Origin: Fidelibacterota bacterium
GTDB lineage: Bacteria > Fidelibacterota > UBA8477 > JABMPR01
Direction: 5' to 3'
NCBI GenBank assembly: GCA_016844955.1
Contig: JAERTH010000060.1
Coordinates: 34,905-98,904, forward strand
DNA: 64,000 nucleotides
Below the pieces are notes generated by a model. That model made no database searches. It was not told the DNA's origin and saw only the letters and a list, made by a program, of their open reading frames with translations. Position numbers and translations under genes: made by a program. Of this stretch, positions 36,011 through 44,103 are shown piece by piece; the first letter of the stretch is position 1; every line of letters begins with the position of its first letter.

Positions 36011-37063
36011 CTACAGTTTTGGTGTAGCTTGAAATGTCGGCTTGAATCTCAGTGAAACATTAACCAGGGCAATGAGAACCGGGACCTCCACCAAAGGACC
36101 AATAACCGCCGCAAAGGCTTCCCCTGAATTGATCCCGAAAACCGCTACTGCCACAGCAATGGCCAATTCAAAATTATTACTGGCTGCTGTAAAAGCCAGA
36201 GAAGTGACCTTTTCATATGAGTCACTAATTCTTCGCCCCATAAAGAAAGACACAAAAAACATGAGCACGAAATAGATAATCAGAGGAACTGCTATCCTCA
36301 AAACATCCAGAGGAATTTCTACAATGAGCTCACCCTTGAGAGAGAACATGACAAAAATGGTAAACAGCAGGGCTATCAAAGTCAGAGGACTGATAGTTCT
36401 AATGAATACTCCATTATACCATTTCTCACCCTTCAGGCGAATCAGGAAAACTCTAGACAGCAGACCGGCTAGAAAGGGAATCCCCAGGTATATCCCCACA
36501 CTCTTGGCAATCTCAGCCATGGAGATTCTTGCGGCCTCCAGTTCAAAGCCAAACCATCCGGGAAAAACGGTGAGATACAGATAGGCAAAGAGCGAGAAAA
36601 ACAGAATCTGAAAAATGGAGTTAAGAGCTACCAGGCCAGCTGTGTATTCTCGATCCCCTCCTGCAAGATCGCTCCAGACAATGACCATGGCAATACAACG
36701 AGCTAACCCGATGAGAATCAAGCCAGTCATGTAATGCGGATAATCCCCCAGGAATAGAATTGCCAAGGCAAACATGAGTAATGGACCGATGATCCAGTTT
36801 AAAATCAAGGAGAAGCTCAGTACCGGAATATCCCTAAACAGATCACCGAGACGCTCATAACGAACTTTTGCCAGGGGTGGATACATCATAATGATCAGGC
36901 CGATGGCGATGGGGATATTAGTCGTTCCAGATTGCATGCTATCCCAGAAAGCACCAAGACCAGGGAATAGATATCCCAGCAGGACACCTGCCAGCATGAA
37001 TAGGAGAATCCAAAGGGTGAGAAATCTGTCCAGAAAATTTAGTTTTTTAACTGTGGGTTTCAT
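36011..37063 (-). CDS. acr3: Arsenite efflux transporter, ACR3 family
   Basis: A 350-residue protein with ten hydrophobic segments and ACR3 signatures: [19 protein letters not shown], the conserved cysteine in [32 protein letters not shown] and [24 protein letters not shown]3 permeases export arsenite using the proton gradient. No arsR repressor or classical arsenate reductase is adjacent, though an ArsC/Spx-like protein is encoded at 15.3 kb. It heads the acr3-MBL-queG run. Confidence 0.92.
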   Translation of the reverse strand: MKPTVKKLNFLDRFLTLWILLFMLAGVLLGYLFPGLGAFWDSMQSGTTNIPIAIGLIIMMYPPLAKVRYERLGDLFRDIPVLSFSLILNWIIGPLLMFALAILFLGDYPHYMTGLILIGLARCIAMVIVWSDLAGGDREYTAGLVALNSIFQILFFSLFAYLYLTVFPGWFGFELEAARISMAEIAKSVGIYLGIPFLAGLLSRVFLIRLKGEKWYNGVFIRTISPLTLIALLFTIFVMFSLKGELIVEIPLDVLRIAVPLIIYFVLMFFVSFFMGRRISDSYEKVTSLAFTAASNNFELAIAVAVAVFGINSGEAFAAVIGPLVEVPVLIALVNVSLRFKPTFQATPKL

Positions 37064-37290
37064 CTATATCAGTCCTATCTATTGTGCATTGACCCCCGTC
37101 AGCTTGCATGTTAATCAATATATAAAGATGCAAAAGCAGGGAATTTGTTATCAAACGCTCTCAGCACGATAATCACTATACTCACAAGGACATACAGCTG
37201 CCAATTGGCACAGAAAATGCCCTTGTATCAGGCGGGGGCACGTGTAAAATGCTCCACGAAAAAAATTAATTGATTCTGAGGAGATGCAAT

Positions 37291-38997
37291 ATGTACCAAC
37301 CAAGCAATTTTATACCTACTGATTTAACCATAAATTCCTGGGATGACTTAAAACCTTATTTTGATACACTTATTAACTGTGACGCTGCGGACTCCGAAGC
37401 ACTTTCAGAATTAATTGTGCACTATAGTGAAGCCCTAAGTGTTTTCCACGAGCAAAATGCCTGGTCCTATATCAACATGTCCCGCGAGACAGACAACCAG
37501 GAATATCTGAAGCGTCATGAACTATTTGCTACCAAGATTTCTCCAGAACTGGAGAAGGCAGGCAATAACATTGAAAAGAAAATTGTCAATCATGCTGCAT
37601 TTTCAGGGTTGCCCGAGGAACGTTTTGGGCAATTGAAGAAGAAGCTGCGACGAGAATTGGAGTTATTCCGCGAGGAGAATGTTGAGCTATCTGCAGAAAT
37701 CTCAAAGCTCAGCACAAAATATGATCAGCTCACCGGTGGCCTTACCGTCACACTGGATGGTGAAGAGATGCCCATGCCCAAAGCATCTGTTCGTTTACAA
37801 TCCTCTGATAGATCCAAGCGCAAAGAAGCATGGCTGGCTATGGGTGAAAAACGTTATGCTATCAAAGATGATGCTGATAAGATTTATTCTGACATGCTGA
37901 AGTTACGCGTTCAGACCGCCAAAAATGCCGGCTATGAAAACTTCCGCGATTTTGCACATGATCGGTTGCAACGTTTTGACTATAGCCCACAGGATGCAGT
38001 TGACTTTCAAGATTCAATCCAGACCTACATAGTTCCCCTGGCCACCAAAGTTGCCGAATCCCACCGGGATAAACTCGGTCTGGAGGCTGATGATTACCGA
38101 CCATGGGATGTATCAGGTGAACCAGTGGGACAGCAGGCACTCCAACCATTCAAAACAGGCGCTGAACTGCTGGAGCATGCCATCAAGATTTTTGGTGACA
38201 TCCATCCACAATTCGGAGAGAACTTGAAGGCCATGCAGACCGCAAATCTCTTCGATTTGGAATCACGCAAGGGCAAAGCTCCAGGTGGTTATAACTATGG
38301 ACTGGAAACCACCGGGATGCCCTTTATCTTTATGAATGCAGCTGGCACCCATAGGGATGTGGTTACCATGTGTCACGAAGGTGGCCATGCTATGCACACA
38401 TTCCTGACCAATGATGAATCAATGATTCACTATCGTGATACCCCCTCTGAAATGGCAGAAACAGCATCCATGAGTATGGAATTGATGACGGCAGAGCGCT
38501 GGGATCAATTCTACAATAAAAAAGATCATATCAGAGCCCGACGTGAACACCTTGAAGGAATTATCACCTTTTTCCCATGGTGTGCTACCGTTGATGCTTT
38601 TCAGCATTGGGTGTATCTCAACCCCAACCACACCGTAGAAGAACGCGATGATTATTTCGATAGTCTGAATAAACGTTTCTCCACCGGGCTGGTTAACTGG
38701 GAGGGCTATGATCATTTCCGCCGCAATGGATGGCAGCGACAGTTGCACATCTTCGGGATGCCTTTTTACTATGTTGAATATGGCATTGCCCAGTTAGGTG
38801 CTTTGCAGGTCTATCGCTTATTCAAACAAAACCCAGAGGCTGCTCTGGCTGGTTACATCAAGGGTCTGAGCCTGGGAAGCTCCAAACCACTTCCAGAGGT
38901 CTGGGAAGCCATGGGAATCAAATTTGATTTCTCTGCCGATACCCTCAAGGAATTGGTTCAGTTTGTCCAACAAGAACTTGAAGAACTTCAGGATTAA
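37291..38997 (+). CDS. M3-family oligoendopeptidase (PepF-like)
   Basis: A 568-residue cytoplasmic zinc peptidase that cleaves short peptides. The active site is MCHEGGHAMHTF (HExxH form HEGGH) with the downstream glutamate in SEMAETASMSMELM. The N-terminal helical half (WDDLKPYFDTLIN, ELFREENVELSAEISKLSTKY) is typical of M3B oligoendopeptidases. The ATG at 37291 has a GAGGAG site seven bases upstream; an earlier in-frame start has none. The M20 peptidase gene follows after three bases, making a peptide-degradation pair. Confidence 0.92.
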   Translation: MYQPSNFIPTDLTINSWDDLKPYFDTLINCDAADSEALSELIVHYSEALSVFHEQNAWSYINMSRETDNQEYLKRHELFATKISPELEKAGNNIEKKIVNHAAFSGLPEERFGQLKKKLRRELELFREENVELSAEISKLSTKYDQLTGGLTVTLDGEEMPMPKASVRLQSSDRSKRKEAWLAMGEKRYAIKDDADKIYSDMLKLRVQTAKNAGYENFRDFAHDRLQRFDYSPQDAVDFQDSIQTYIVPLATKVAESHRDKLGLEADDYRPWDVSGEPVGQQALQPFKTGAELLEHAIKIFGDIHPQFGENLKAMQTANLFDLESRKGKAPGGYNYGLETTGMPFIFMNAAGTHRDVVTMCHEGGHAMHTFLTNDESMIHYRDTPSEMAETASMSMELMTAERWDQFYNKKDHIRARREHLEGIITFFPWCATVDAFQHWVYLNPNHTVEERDDYFDSLNKRFSTGLVNWEGYDHFRRNGWQRQLHIFGMPFYYVEYGIAQLGALQVYRLFKQNPEAALAGYIKGLSLGSSKPLPEVWEAMGIKFDFSADTLKELVQFVQQELEELQD

Positions 38998-39000
38998 GCC

Positions 39001-40371
39001 ATGAAAAAGACACTAGAATTCCTGGAAAAACATCATGATCGCTATGAGCAAGAGCTGATTGATATCCTGAAAGTCCCCAGTATTAGTTCCAATCCTGATA
39101 ATTCAGAGGATATGCGCGATATGGCAGAAATGCTAAAGCAGGAAATGCGCAGCATCGGGATGGACAATACTCAGATTATTGAGACTGGTGGCCACCCGGT
39201 AGTGTACTCGGAATGGCTCAATGCCCCTGGGAAACCGACGCTACTTATTTACGGTCACTACGATGTACAGCCAGTTGATCCCATTGAACTCTGGAACTCG
39301 CCCCCTTTTGAACCCGTCATCAAAAATGGTAAAATTTTTGCCCGTGGGTCAGCGGATGACAAGGGTCAGATTTATATCCACCTGAAAGCGATTGAAGCCG
39401 TTTTGGCGACCACAGGGGAGCTACCTGTAAATGTCAAACTGGTCTTTGAAGGGGAAGAAGAAGTCGGCTCCATTCACCTGGAAGGATTTATCAAGGAGTA
39501 CCAGGAGATGCTGGCTGCAGATTATGTGGTGATTTCCGATACCCCCATGTTCAGGGAGGGTTATCCAGGAATCACTTATGGTTTGAGAGGCCTGGCGTAC
39601 CTGCAGGTGAATCTTCGCGGAACTTCCACCGATTTACATTCTGGATCATTCGGTGGTCTGGTAAAGAATCCCATCAATGCCCTGGTGGAAATACTGGCGC
39701 AGATGAAAGACAATGATGGTCGCATTCTCATTCCTGGTTTTTATGAAGATGTCCTGCCAATTACTGAAAATGAACATGACAAGCTGAGCAAACTCCCCTT
39801 TAGTGCCGAAGATTTCGCAAGGAGCATTAATGCGCCTGAACTGTTCGGTGAAGCGGGATATGACGACCTGGAACGTTTGTGGGCCCGTCCTACTTTTGAT
39901 ATCAATGGTATCTGGGGTGGCTTTCAAGGTGAAGGGGCAAAAACTGTTATTCCAGCCGAAGCCCATGCCAAGGTTTCCATGCGTCTGGTAGCAGATCAGG
40001 ACCCTGATGATATTGCCAAAAAATTTACTGCTTACATTGAATCACTGGCCCCAAACAGCATGGAAGTGGATGTAGATGCCATGCATGGTGGTTTTGGATA
40101 TGTGACTGACCTGGACAATCCAGGACTACAGGCAGGCGTGAGAGCCTTAAGCAGGGCTTTTGGTAAAGAGGTCGACTTTCTACGAGAAGGAGGCTCAATC
40201 CCCATCGTCAAGGTCTTTGCTGACATCATCAAAGCTCCAGTCCTGCTGTTGGGTTATGGACTCCCTGACCAGAATGCCCACGCACCTGATGAAAATTTCA
40301 GCCTGTACAACTTTCACAAGGGTATCGAGAGTATTGTTTACTTCTTAGAGGAGATTGGCGGTTTGAAGTGA
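39001..40371 (+). CDS. M20-family dipeptidase/metallopeptidase
   Basis: A 456-residue two-zinc peptidase. Metal and catalytic motifs are LLIYGHYDVQPVDP (His and catalytic Asp), RGSADDKGQIYIHL (bridging Asp), FEGEEEVGSIH (general base and metal Glu) and DQNAHAPDENF (last His). The dimerisation domain lies between (LRGTSTDLHSGSFGGLVKNP). This pattern matches the M20 dipeptidase group related to carnosinase-like enzymes. It starts three bases after the M3 peptidase stop and overlaps the next gene by GTGA. Confidence 0.93.
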   Translation: MKKTLEFLEKHHDRYEQELIDILKVPSISSNPDNSEDMRDMAEMLKQEMRSIGMDNTQIIETGGHPVVYSEWLNAPGKPTLLIYGHYDVQPVDPIELWNSPPFEPVIKNGKIFARGSADDKGQIYIHLKAIEAVLATTGELPVNVKLVFEGEEEVGSIHLEGFIKEYQEMLAADYVVISDTPMFREGYPGITYGLRGLAYLQVNLRGTSTDLHSGSFGGLVKNPINALVEILAQMKDNDGRILIPGFYEDVLPITENEHDKLSKLPFSAEDFARSINAPELFGEAGYDDLERLWARPTFDINGIWGGFQGEGAKTVIPAEAHAKVSMRLVADQDPDDIAKKFTAYIESLAPNSMEVDVDAMHGGFGYVTDLDNPGLQAGVRALSRAFGKEVDFLREGGSIPIVKVFADIIKAPVLLLGYGLPDQNAHAPDENFSLYNFHKGIESIVYFLEEIGGLK

Positions 40372-41009
40372 AGCGAGACCGACAATTCTATGAAGAACTA
40401 GCCAACACGATTACACACGGGGCAGGTGTTGCCTTGAGTATTTTGGGTTTGGTTTTACTGGTGGTCCGGGCTGCCATTTATGGTGATGCCTGGCAGGTTG
40501 TAAGTTTTAGTATTTATGGTTCATCGCTGATTCTGTTATACCTAGCCTCAACCCTGTATCACGGGTTCAAGTCTAAGCGGGTTAAGGAAATACTCAGAAT
40601 CTTCGATCATTCAGCCATTTACCTGCTCATTGCCGGGACCTATACTCCCTTTCTCCTGGTGACTTTGCGGGGTCCCTGGGGCTGGAGTTTATTCGGAACC
40701 ATCTGGGGTTTGGCCTTACTGGGGATTACTTTCAAGATAATTTTTGGACCCAAATACGAGATTGTAAGTACCATCTTTTATCTGATGATGGGCTGGGTGG
40801 TCATCATTGCTATTAAACCGTTAATAGCAGCGTTGCCATTGGCCGGATTGGTCTGGTTAGTAGCTGGCGGACTGGCTTATTCGTTGGGAGTAATTTTTTA
40901 TGTCTGGGAAAAGCTACCTTACAATCATGCGATCTGGCATGGCTTTGTAATGGCGGGAAGCTTTTTTCATTTCTTCGCAGTATTCTTGCATATAGCCCCA
41001 ACAGTCTGA
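40368..41009 (+). CDS. Hemolysin III / PAQR-family membrane protein
   Basis: A 213-residue protein with seven membrane segments. Family motifs are ELANTITHGAGVALSI, SSTLYHGF-type (here YLASTLYHGFKSKRVKEI), FDHSAIYLLIAGTYTP and WHGFVMAGSFFHF, carrying the conserved histidines, serine and aspartate of the possible metal hydrolase site. It starts at a GTG that overlaps the M20 stop (GTGA). The true function of bacterial members is unsettled. Its stop lies eight bases from the end of the convergent TPR gene. Confidence 0.9.
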   Translation: MKRDRQFYEELANTITHGAGVALSILGLVLLVVRAAIYGDAWQVVSFSIYGSSLILLYLASTLYHGFKSKRVKEILRIFDHSAIYLLIAGTYTPFLLVTLRGPWGWSLFGTIWGLALLGITFKIIFGPKYEIVSTIFYLMMGWVVIIAIKPLIAALPLAGLVWLVAGGLAYSLGVIFYVWEKLPYNHAIWHGFVMAGSFFHFFAVFLHIAPTV

Positions 41010-41017
41010 GGGGTTAA

Positions 41018-42502
41018 TCAGCTCAGCTCTTTTTTCCTGAACTTGGTTTTACTCAATACCAGGGCCTGATTCATACTGTTGAGTACGTTCAACTCTTCAG
41101 CGCGTTGAATCATGGTGGCAGCCTCATCTCGCATGCCAAGCCCTTCATAAGCCAAGCCCATTCTGTATAGGTTATAGGGATTCATTTGATTGGCCTGTTC
41201 GAACTGGTCGATAGCTCGTTGGAATTCTTTTTCATGTAAGGCAATGATTCCGTTCAACTGGAAAGATCGCTGCAAACGCAGAGGATTGTTTTGTTCCTGA
41301 CTCCAACTCGCATACTTTTCTGCTTCATCACGGGCCGCTTTAAAGGATCCCTCCGCAACATAAATTCGGGCAGTATTGAAATGGTGACTTGCCTCTGCCA
41401 TTGATTTGATGCTTGCAGGCATCTCCAATTCTCGCATCACCTGTATGGATTTCTCAAATTTAGCCTTTGCCGCTTCAATAGATCCAATTTCCAGATATAG
41501 GTTCCCCATATTGGCCAGATCATTGCCCATATTGACAACATCCCGGTTCTCTTCCGCAATACGTAGATTCTCTTGTATAACCACCACGGCTTGAGATAGA
41601 TTTCCTTCATAGACATATGAGACAGCTTCGGTATAATTTGCTTTTCGCAAATCCATATACGATAGGGATGCAGCCCGCATTAGATTTATCTGCTCCCGGG
41701 CTTTTTCAGGCTCACCGAGAAAACCATGACAACAGGCAATACCAATATAGCTTGCCATAAAAGTAGAATCTTTTGCAAGCGCTTGTTCATAATACTCAAT
41801 GGACTCCTTGAAACGTCCCATTTCCATGAGTAGCTCGGCATAAGAATCGAAGGCGTTTGCATTCTCAGGGTTCAGCCTGATGTAAAATTTGAACGCCTTC
41901 TCAGCCTCCCCATAATTACCCAGGGCTCGCTGAGAATATCCCAGTTGATTATGAAGGATTGCCAGCTCCGAATTGATGGAAGTGGCCCGTGTGTAGACCT
42001 CTACCGCCTGACGATATTGCTGAAGCTCAAAGTAGTAATTCCCAAGAGCCAGGTGCGCACGTTCATCACCGGGGTAGAGTTCAGTCAGTTCAATCAAGGT
42101 CTGTTTTTGTTTCAGCTTCTTATTTTCAGCCCCATATATGGCAGCTGAGATGAGTAATTGTTCACCCTTACTGGCTTTCTCAGCATAAAATTTTGCTGAA
42201 TCCATATATGCCAGGAATAAATCTGTTCCGGTACCAACAAAAGCCAGATTCATCCAACACCGGGCAAACTGAGGATCTTGTTCCAGAGCAGCCCCGTAAA
42301 AGGAATTGGCTCTATAGGTTTGCAATTTATCAGAAGCATTCAATCCAGACTGAAAATATGCAGCTGCTTCAGGAGAAGATGTGGTAATGGGTATTTTCTC
42401 GTATGAGATTTCTAGGACTTTTTCTTTGGTACAGGCACTCAGGACCAGGACGATCAATAAAAAGGTGAGTCCCGTCTGTGACATTAATTTTTGTATAAGC
42501 AT
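41018..42502 (-). CDS. TPR-repeat lipoprotein
   Basis: A 494-residue protein with signal peptide and lipobox VLSAC (about residue 24) and about ten tetratricopeptide repeats, for example LALGNYYFELQQYRQAVEVY, LHNQLGYSQRALGNYGEAEK, YAELLMEMGRFKESIEYYEQ and LANMGNLYLEIGSIEAAKAK. TPRs mediate protein-protein contacts; the protein should be anchored at a periplasm-facing or outer membrane leaflet. The ATG at 42502 has a GGAGGGG site. The partner is not apparent, as it is a single gene. Confidence 0.88.
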   Translation of the reverse strand: MLIQKLMSQTGLTFLLIVLVLSACTKEKVLEISYEKIPITTSSPEAAAYFQSGLNASDKLQTYRANSFYGAALEQDPQFARCWMNLAFVGTGTDLFLAYMDSAKFYAEKASKGEQLLISAAIYGAENKKLKQKQTLIELTELYPGDERAHLALGNYYFELQQYRQAVEVYTRATSINSELAILHNQLGYSQRALGNYGEAEKAFKFYIRLNPENANAFDSYAELLMEMGRFKESIEYYEQALAKDSTFMASYIGIACCHGFLGEPEKAREQINLMRAASLSYMDLRKANYTEAVSYVYEGNLSQAVVVIQENLRIAEENRDVVNMGNDLANMGNLYLEIGSIEAAKAKFEKSIQVMRELEMPASIKSMAEASHHFNTARIYVAEGSFKAARDEAEKYASWSQEQNNPLRLQRSFQLNGIIALHEKEFQRAIDQFEQANQMNPYNLYRMGLAYEGLGMRDEAATMIQRAEELNVLNSMNQALVLSKTKFRKKELS

Positions 42503-42594
42503 TTCCCCTCCGATTAAGCTTCTATGCATACTATCATATCAAATCATGTAGAGGATGTACGCCCGCAGGCATACATGAGTTCCCACTCGATTAA

Positions 42595-43731
42595 TCAGGA
42601 GACTTGTTCCAGCAGAGACAATAGCTGCTCAACTTCCTCCTGGGAATTATAGTAATGTGGCGCAATTCTCAATCCACCACCACGCAGAGACAGGTTCACC
42701 TTCTGGGCGGTTAACTGATCAAAGACCGCTTGATTCTTTTCCGAATCTTCATGGGTAAATAAACAGATACCGCTCACCTCAGCGTCCGTAAAATCATAGA
42801 CTGGTTTGAAGGGTAATTCATTCAAACCCCAGACAAACTGATCAATCAATTTTCGTACATGAGAGTAGATGCTTTCCACACCACTGGCCAATAATAGTTC
42901 GGTAGCTTTTTCAGCACCAACAATACTGGGAGCATTGAACGCACCTAACTCAAAACGTCTGGCATCAGGGCTTAACTCCTGTTCGAAATTGCCAAAATCC
43001 ATGGGAGTAACATGCCCCATATAGCCCCTATAGGCAGATTTCAGTCTTGATTGAAGTTCCTCGGTGACGTATAGAAAACCACTGCCCAATGGAGACATCA
43101 TCCATTTATGTCCCCCAACAGCCATAAAATCAATCCCCAGGTCAACTACATCAGCTGGGATAACACCTATAGATTGAATAGCATCGACTGAAAAAAGAAT
43201 ATTTTTGGAATGGCACAGGTCAGAGAGGGCTTTCAGGTCTGCTCGGTATCCTGTAAGATACTGAACGCTACTCACAGAAATCAGTCTGGTCTGTGGCTTG
43301 ATAGCCGATTCAAATAGCTCCGCTGTAACGCGACCATCAGGGGCATCCAGAAGTTCGACTTCCACACCCTGGGATTTCAAATTCAGGAAAGGCATGACAT
43401 TGGAGGGGAATTCGTCAGCGTAGAGCAGGATATGATCACCCGGTTTCCAATCCAGTCCATTGGCTAACACATTTACACCCAGTACCGTATTGGCCATATG
43501 GGCAATACGCTCAGCTGGCGCGCCAACCAATTCACCATAGTTCCGACGAAGGCCTTCCATATGCCCTTCAGCAATCCCCCAGGTGGCAGGGTTGCCCATT
43601 TGGCGATGCTCAAAATATTCATTCATGGCATGAACAACAGGACGTGATAATGGTGAATAGGCAGCATGATTAAAGTAGAGTCGCTGTCCAGTAACATCAA
43701 AATAAGCGCGGAACTGCTCCTGGGTAATCAT
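42595..43731 (-). CDS. Aminotransferase class V, PLP-dependent
   Basis: A 378-residue fold-type I enzyme similar to cysteine desulfurase/isopenicillin N epimerase-like proteins. The PLP lysine is in AVGGHKWMMSPLGSGFLYV, the aspartate in ILFSVDAIQSIGVIP, and the N-terminus has RLYFNHAAYSPLSRPV. No mobile-loop catalytic cysteine for sulfur transfer could be identified with certainty, so a desulfurase role is not claimed. Its ATG follows directly on the stop of the HMA-like gene, so the two are probably co-translated. Confidence 0.87.
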   Translation of the reverse strand: MITQEQFRAYFDVTGQRLYFNHAAYSPLSRPVVHAMNEYFEHRQMGNPATWGIAEGHMEGLRRNYGELVGAPAERIAHMANTVLGVNVLANGLDWKPGDHILLYADEFPSNVMPFLNLKSQGVEVELLDAPDGRVTAELFESAIKPQTRLISVSSVQYLTGYRADLKALSDLCHSKNILFSVDAIQSIGVIPADVVDLGIDFMAVGGHKWMMSPLGSGFLYVTEELQSRLKSAYRGYMGHVTPMDFGNFEQELSPDARRFELGAFNAPSIVGAEKATELLLASGVESIYSHVRKLIDQFVWGLNELPFKPVYDFTDAEVSGICLFTHEDSEKNQAVFDQLTAQKVNLSLRGGGLRIAPHYYNSQEEVEQLLSLLEQVS

Positions 43732-44103
43732 CTATGTTTCCTCGATTGTTTCTACATTTTTCTGAAAACAGCAGGAAGGTAAACGTCCCCGCGTAACCTG
43801 ATTCCCCTCAACACCATCAATGGTAAATCCGAATTCCTTCAGGTGTTCTTCAATTTGTTTTGCGGATACCTGATGATCGCGATACCTGATCTGGGCTTTG
43901 CGCGTCTGGATATTCGCTGTCACCGATTTAATCCCCGACAGATCAAGCACCCGTCCTTCAAAAATCCTTTGCCCATCACCACAGACAAGCTCTTCAACTT
44001 CGATCTCCAGGATGAGTATCTTTGACTCATTTTGACAGGCCTGCATGCCAAACCCTATCAGCAAGAGGCAGGAAAGGACTGCAATTCTGACTTTATTTTT
44101 CAG
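43732..44103 (-). CDS. Small HMA-like lipoprotein, possible CTG start
   Basis: About 123 residues: signal peptide and lipobox FGMQAC, then a ferredoxin-like HMA domain (EIEVEELVCGDGQRIFEGRV, GIKSVTANIQTRKAQIRYRD, KQIEEHLKEFGFTIDGVEG). The usual CxxC metal site is reduced to one cysteine (VCGDGQ), and the C-terminus has a CC pair (LPSCCFQ). No ATG or GTG fits; a perfect AGGAGG lies six bases before a CTG at 44103, inside the end of the M1 peptidase gene, with a TTG right after the AGGAGG as the alternative. It may be a metal-handling lipoprotein. The next gene starts at the base after its stop. Confidence 0.68.
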   Translation of the reverse strand: MKNKVRIAVLSCLLLIGFGMQACQNESKILILEIEVEELVCGDGQRIFEGRVLDLSGIKSVTANIQTRKAQIRYRDHQVSAKQIEEHLKEFGFTIDGVEGNQVTRGRLPSCCFQKNVETIEET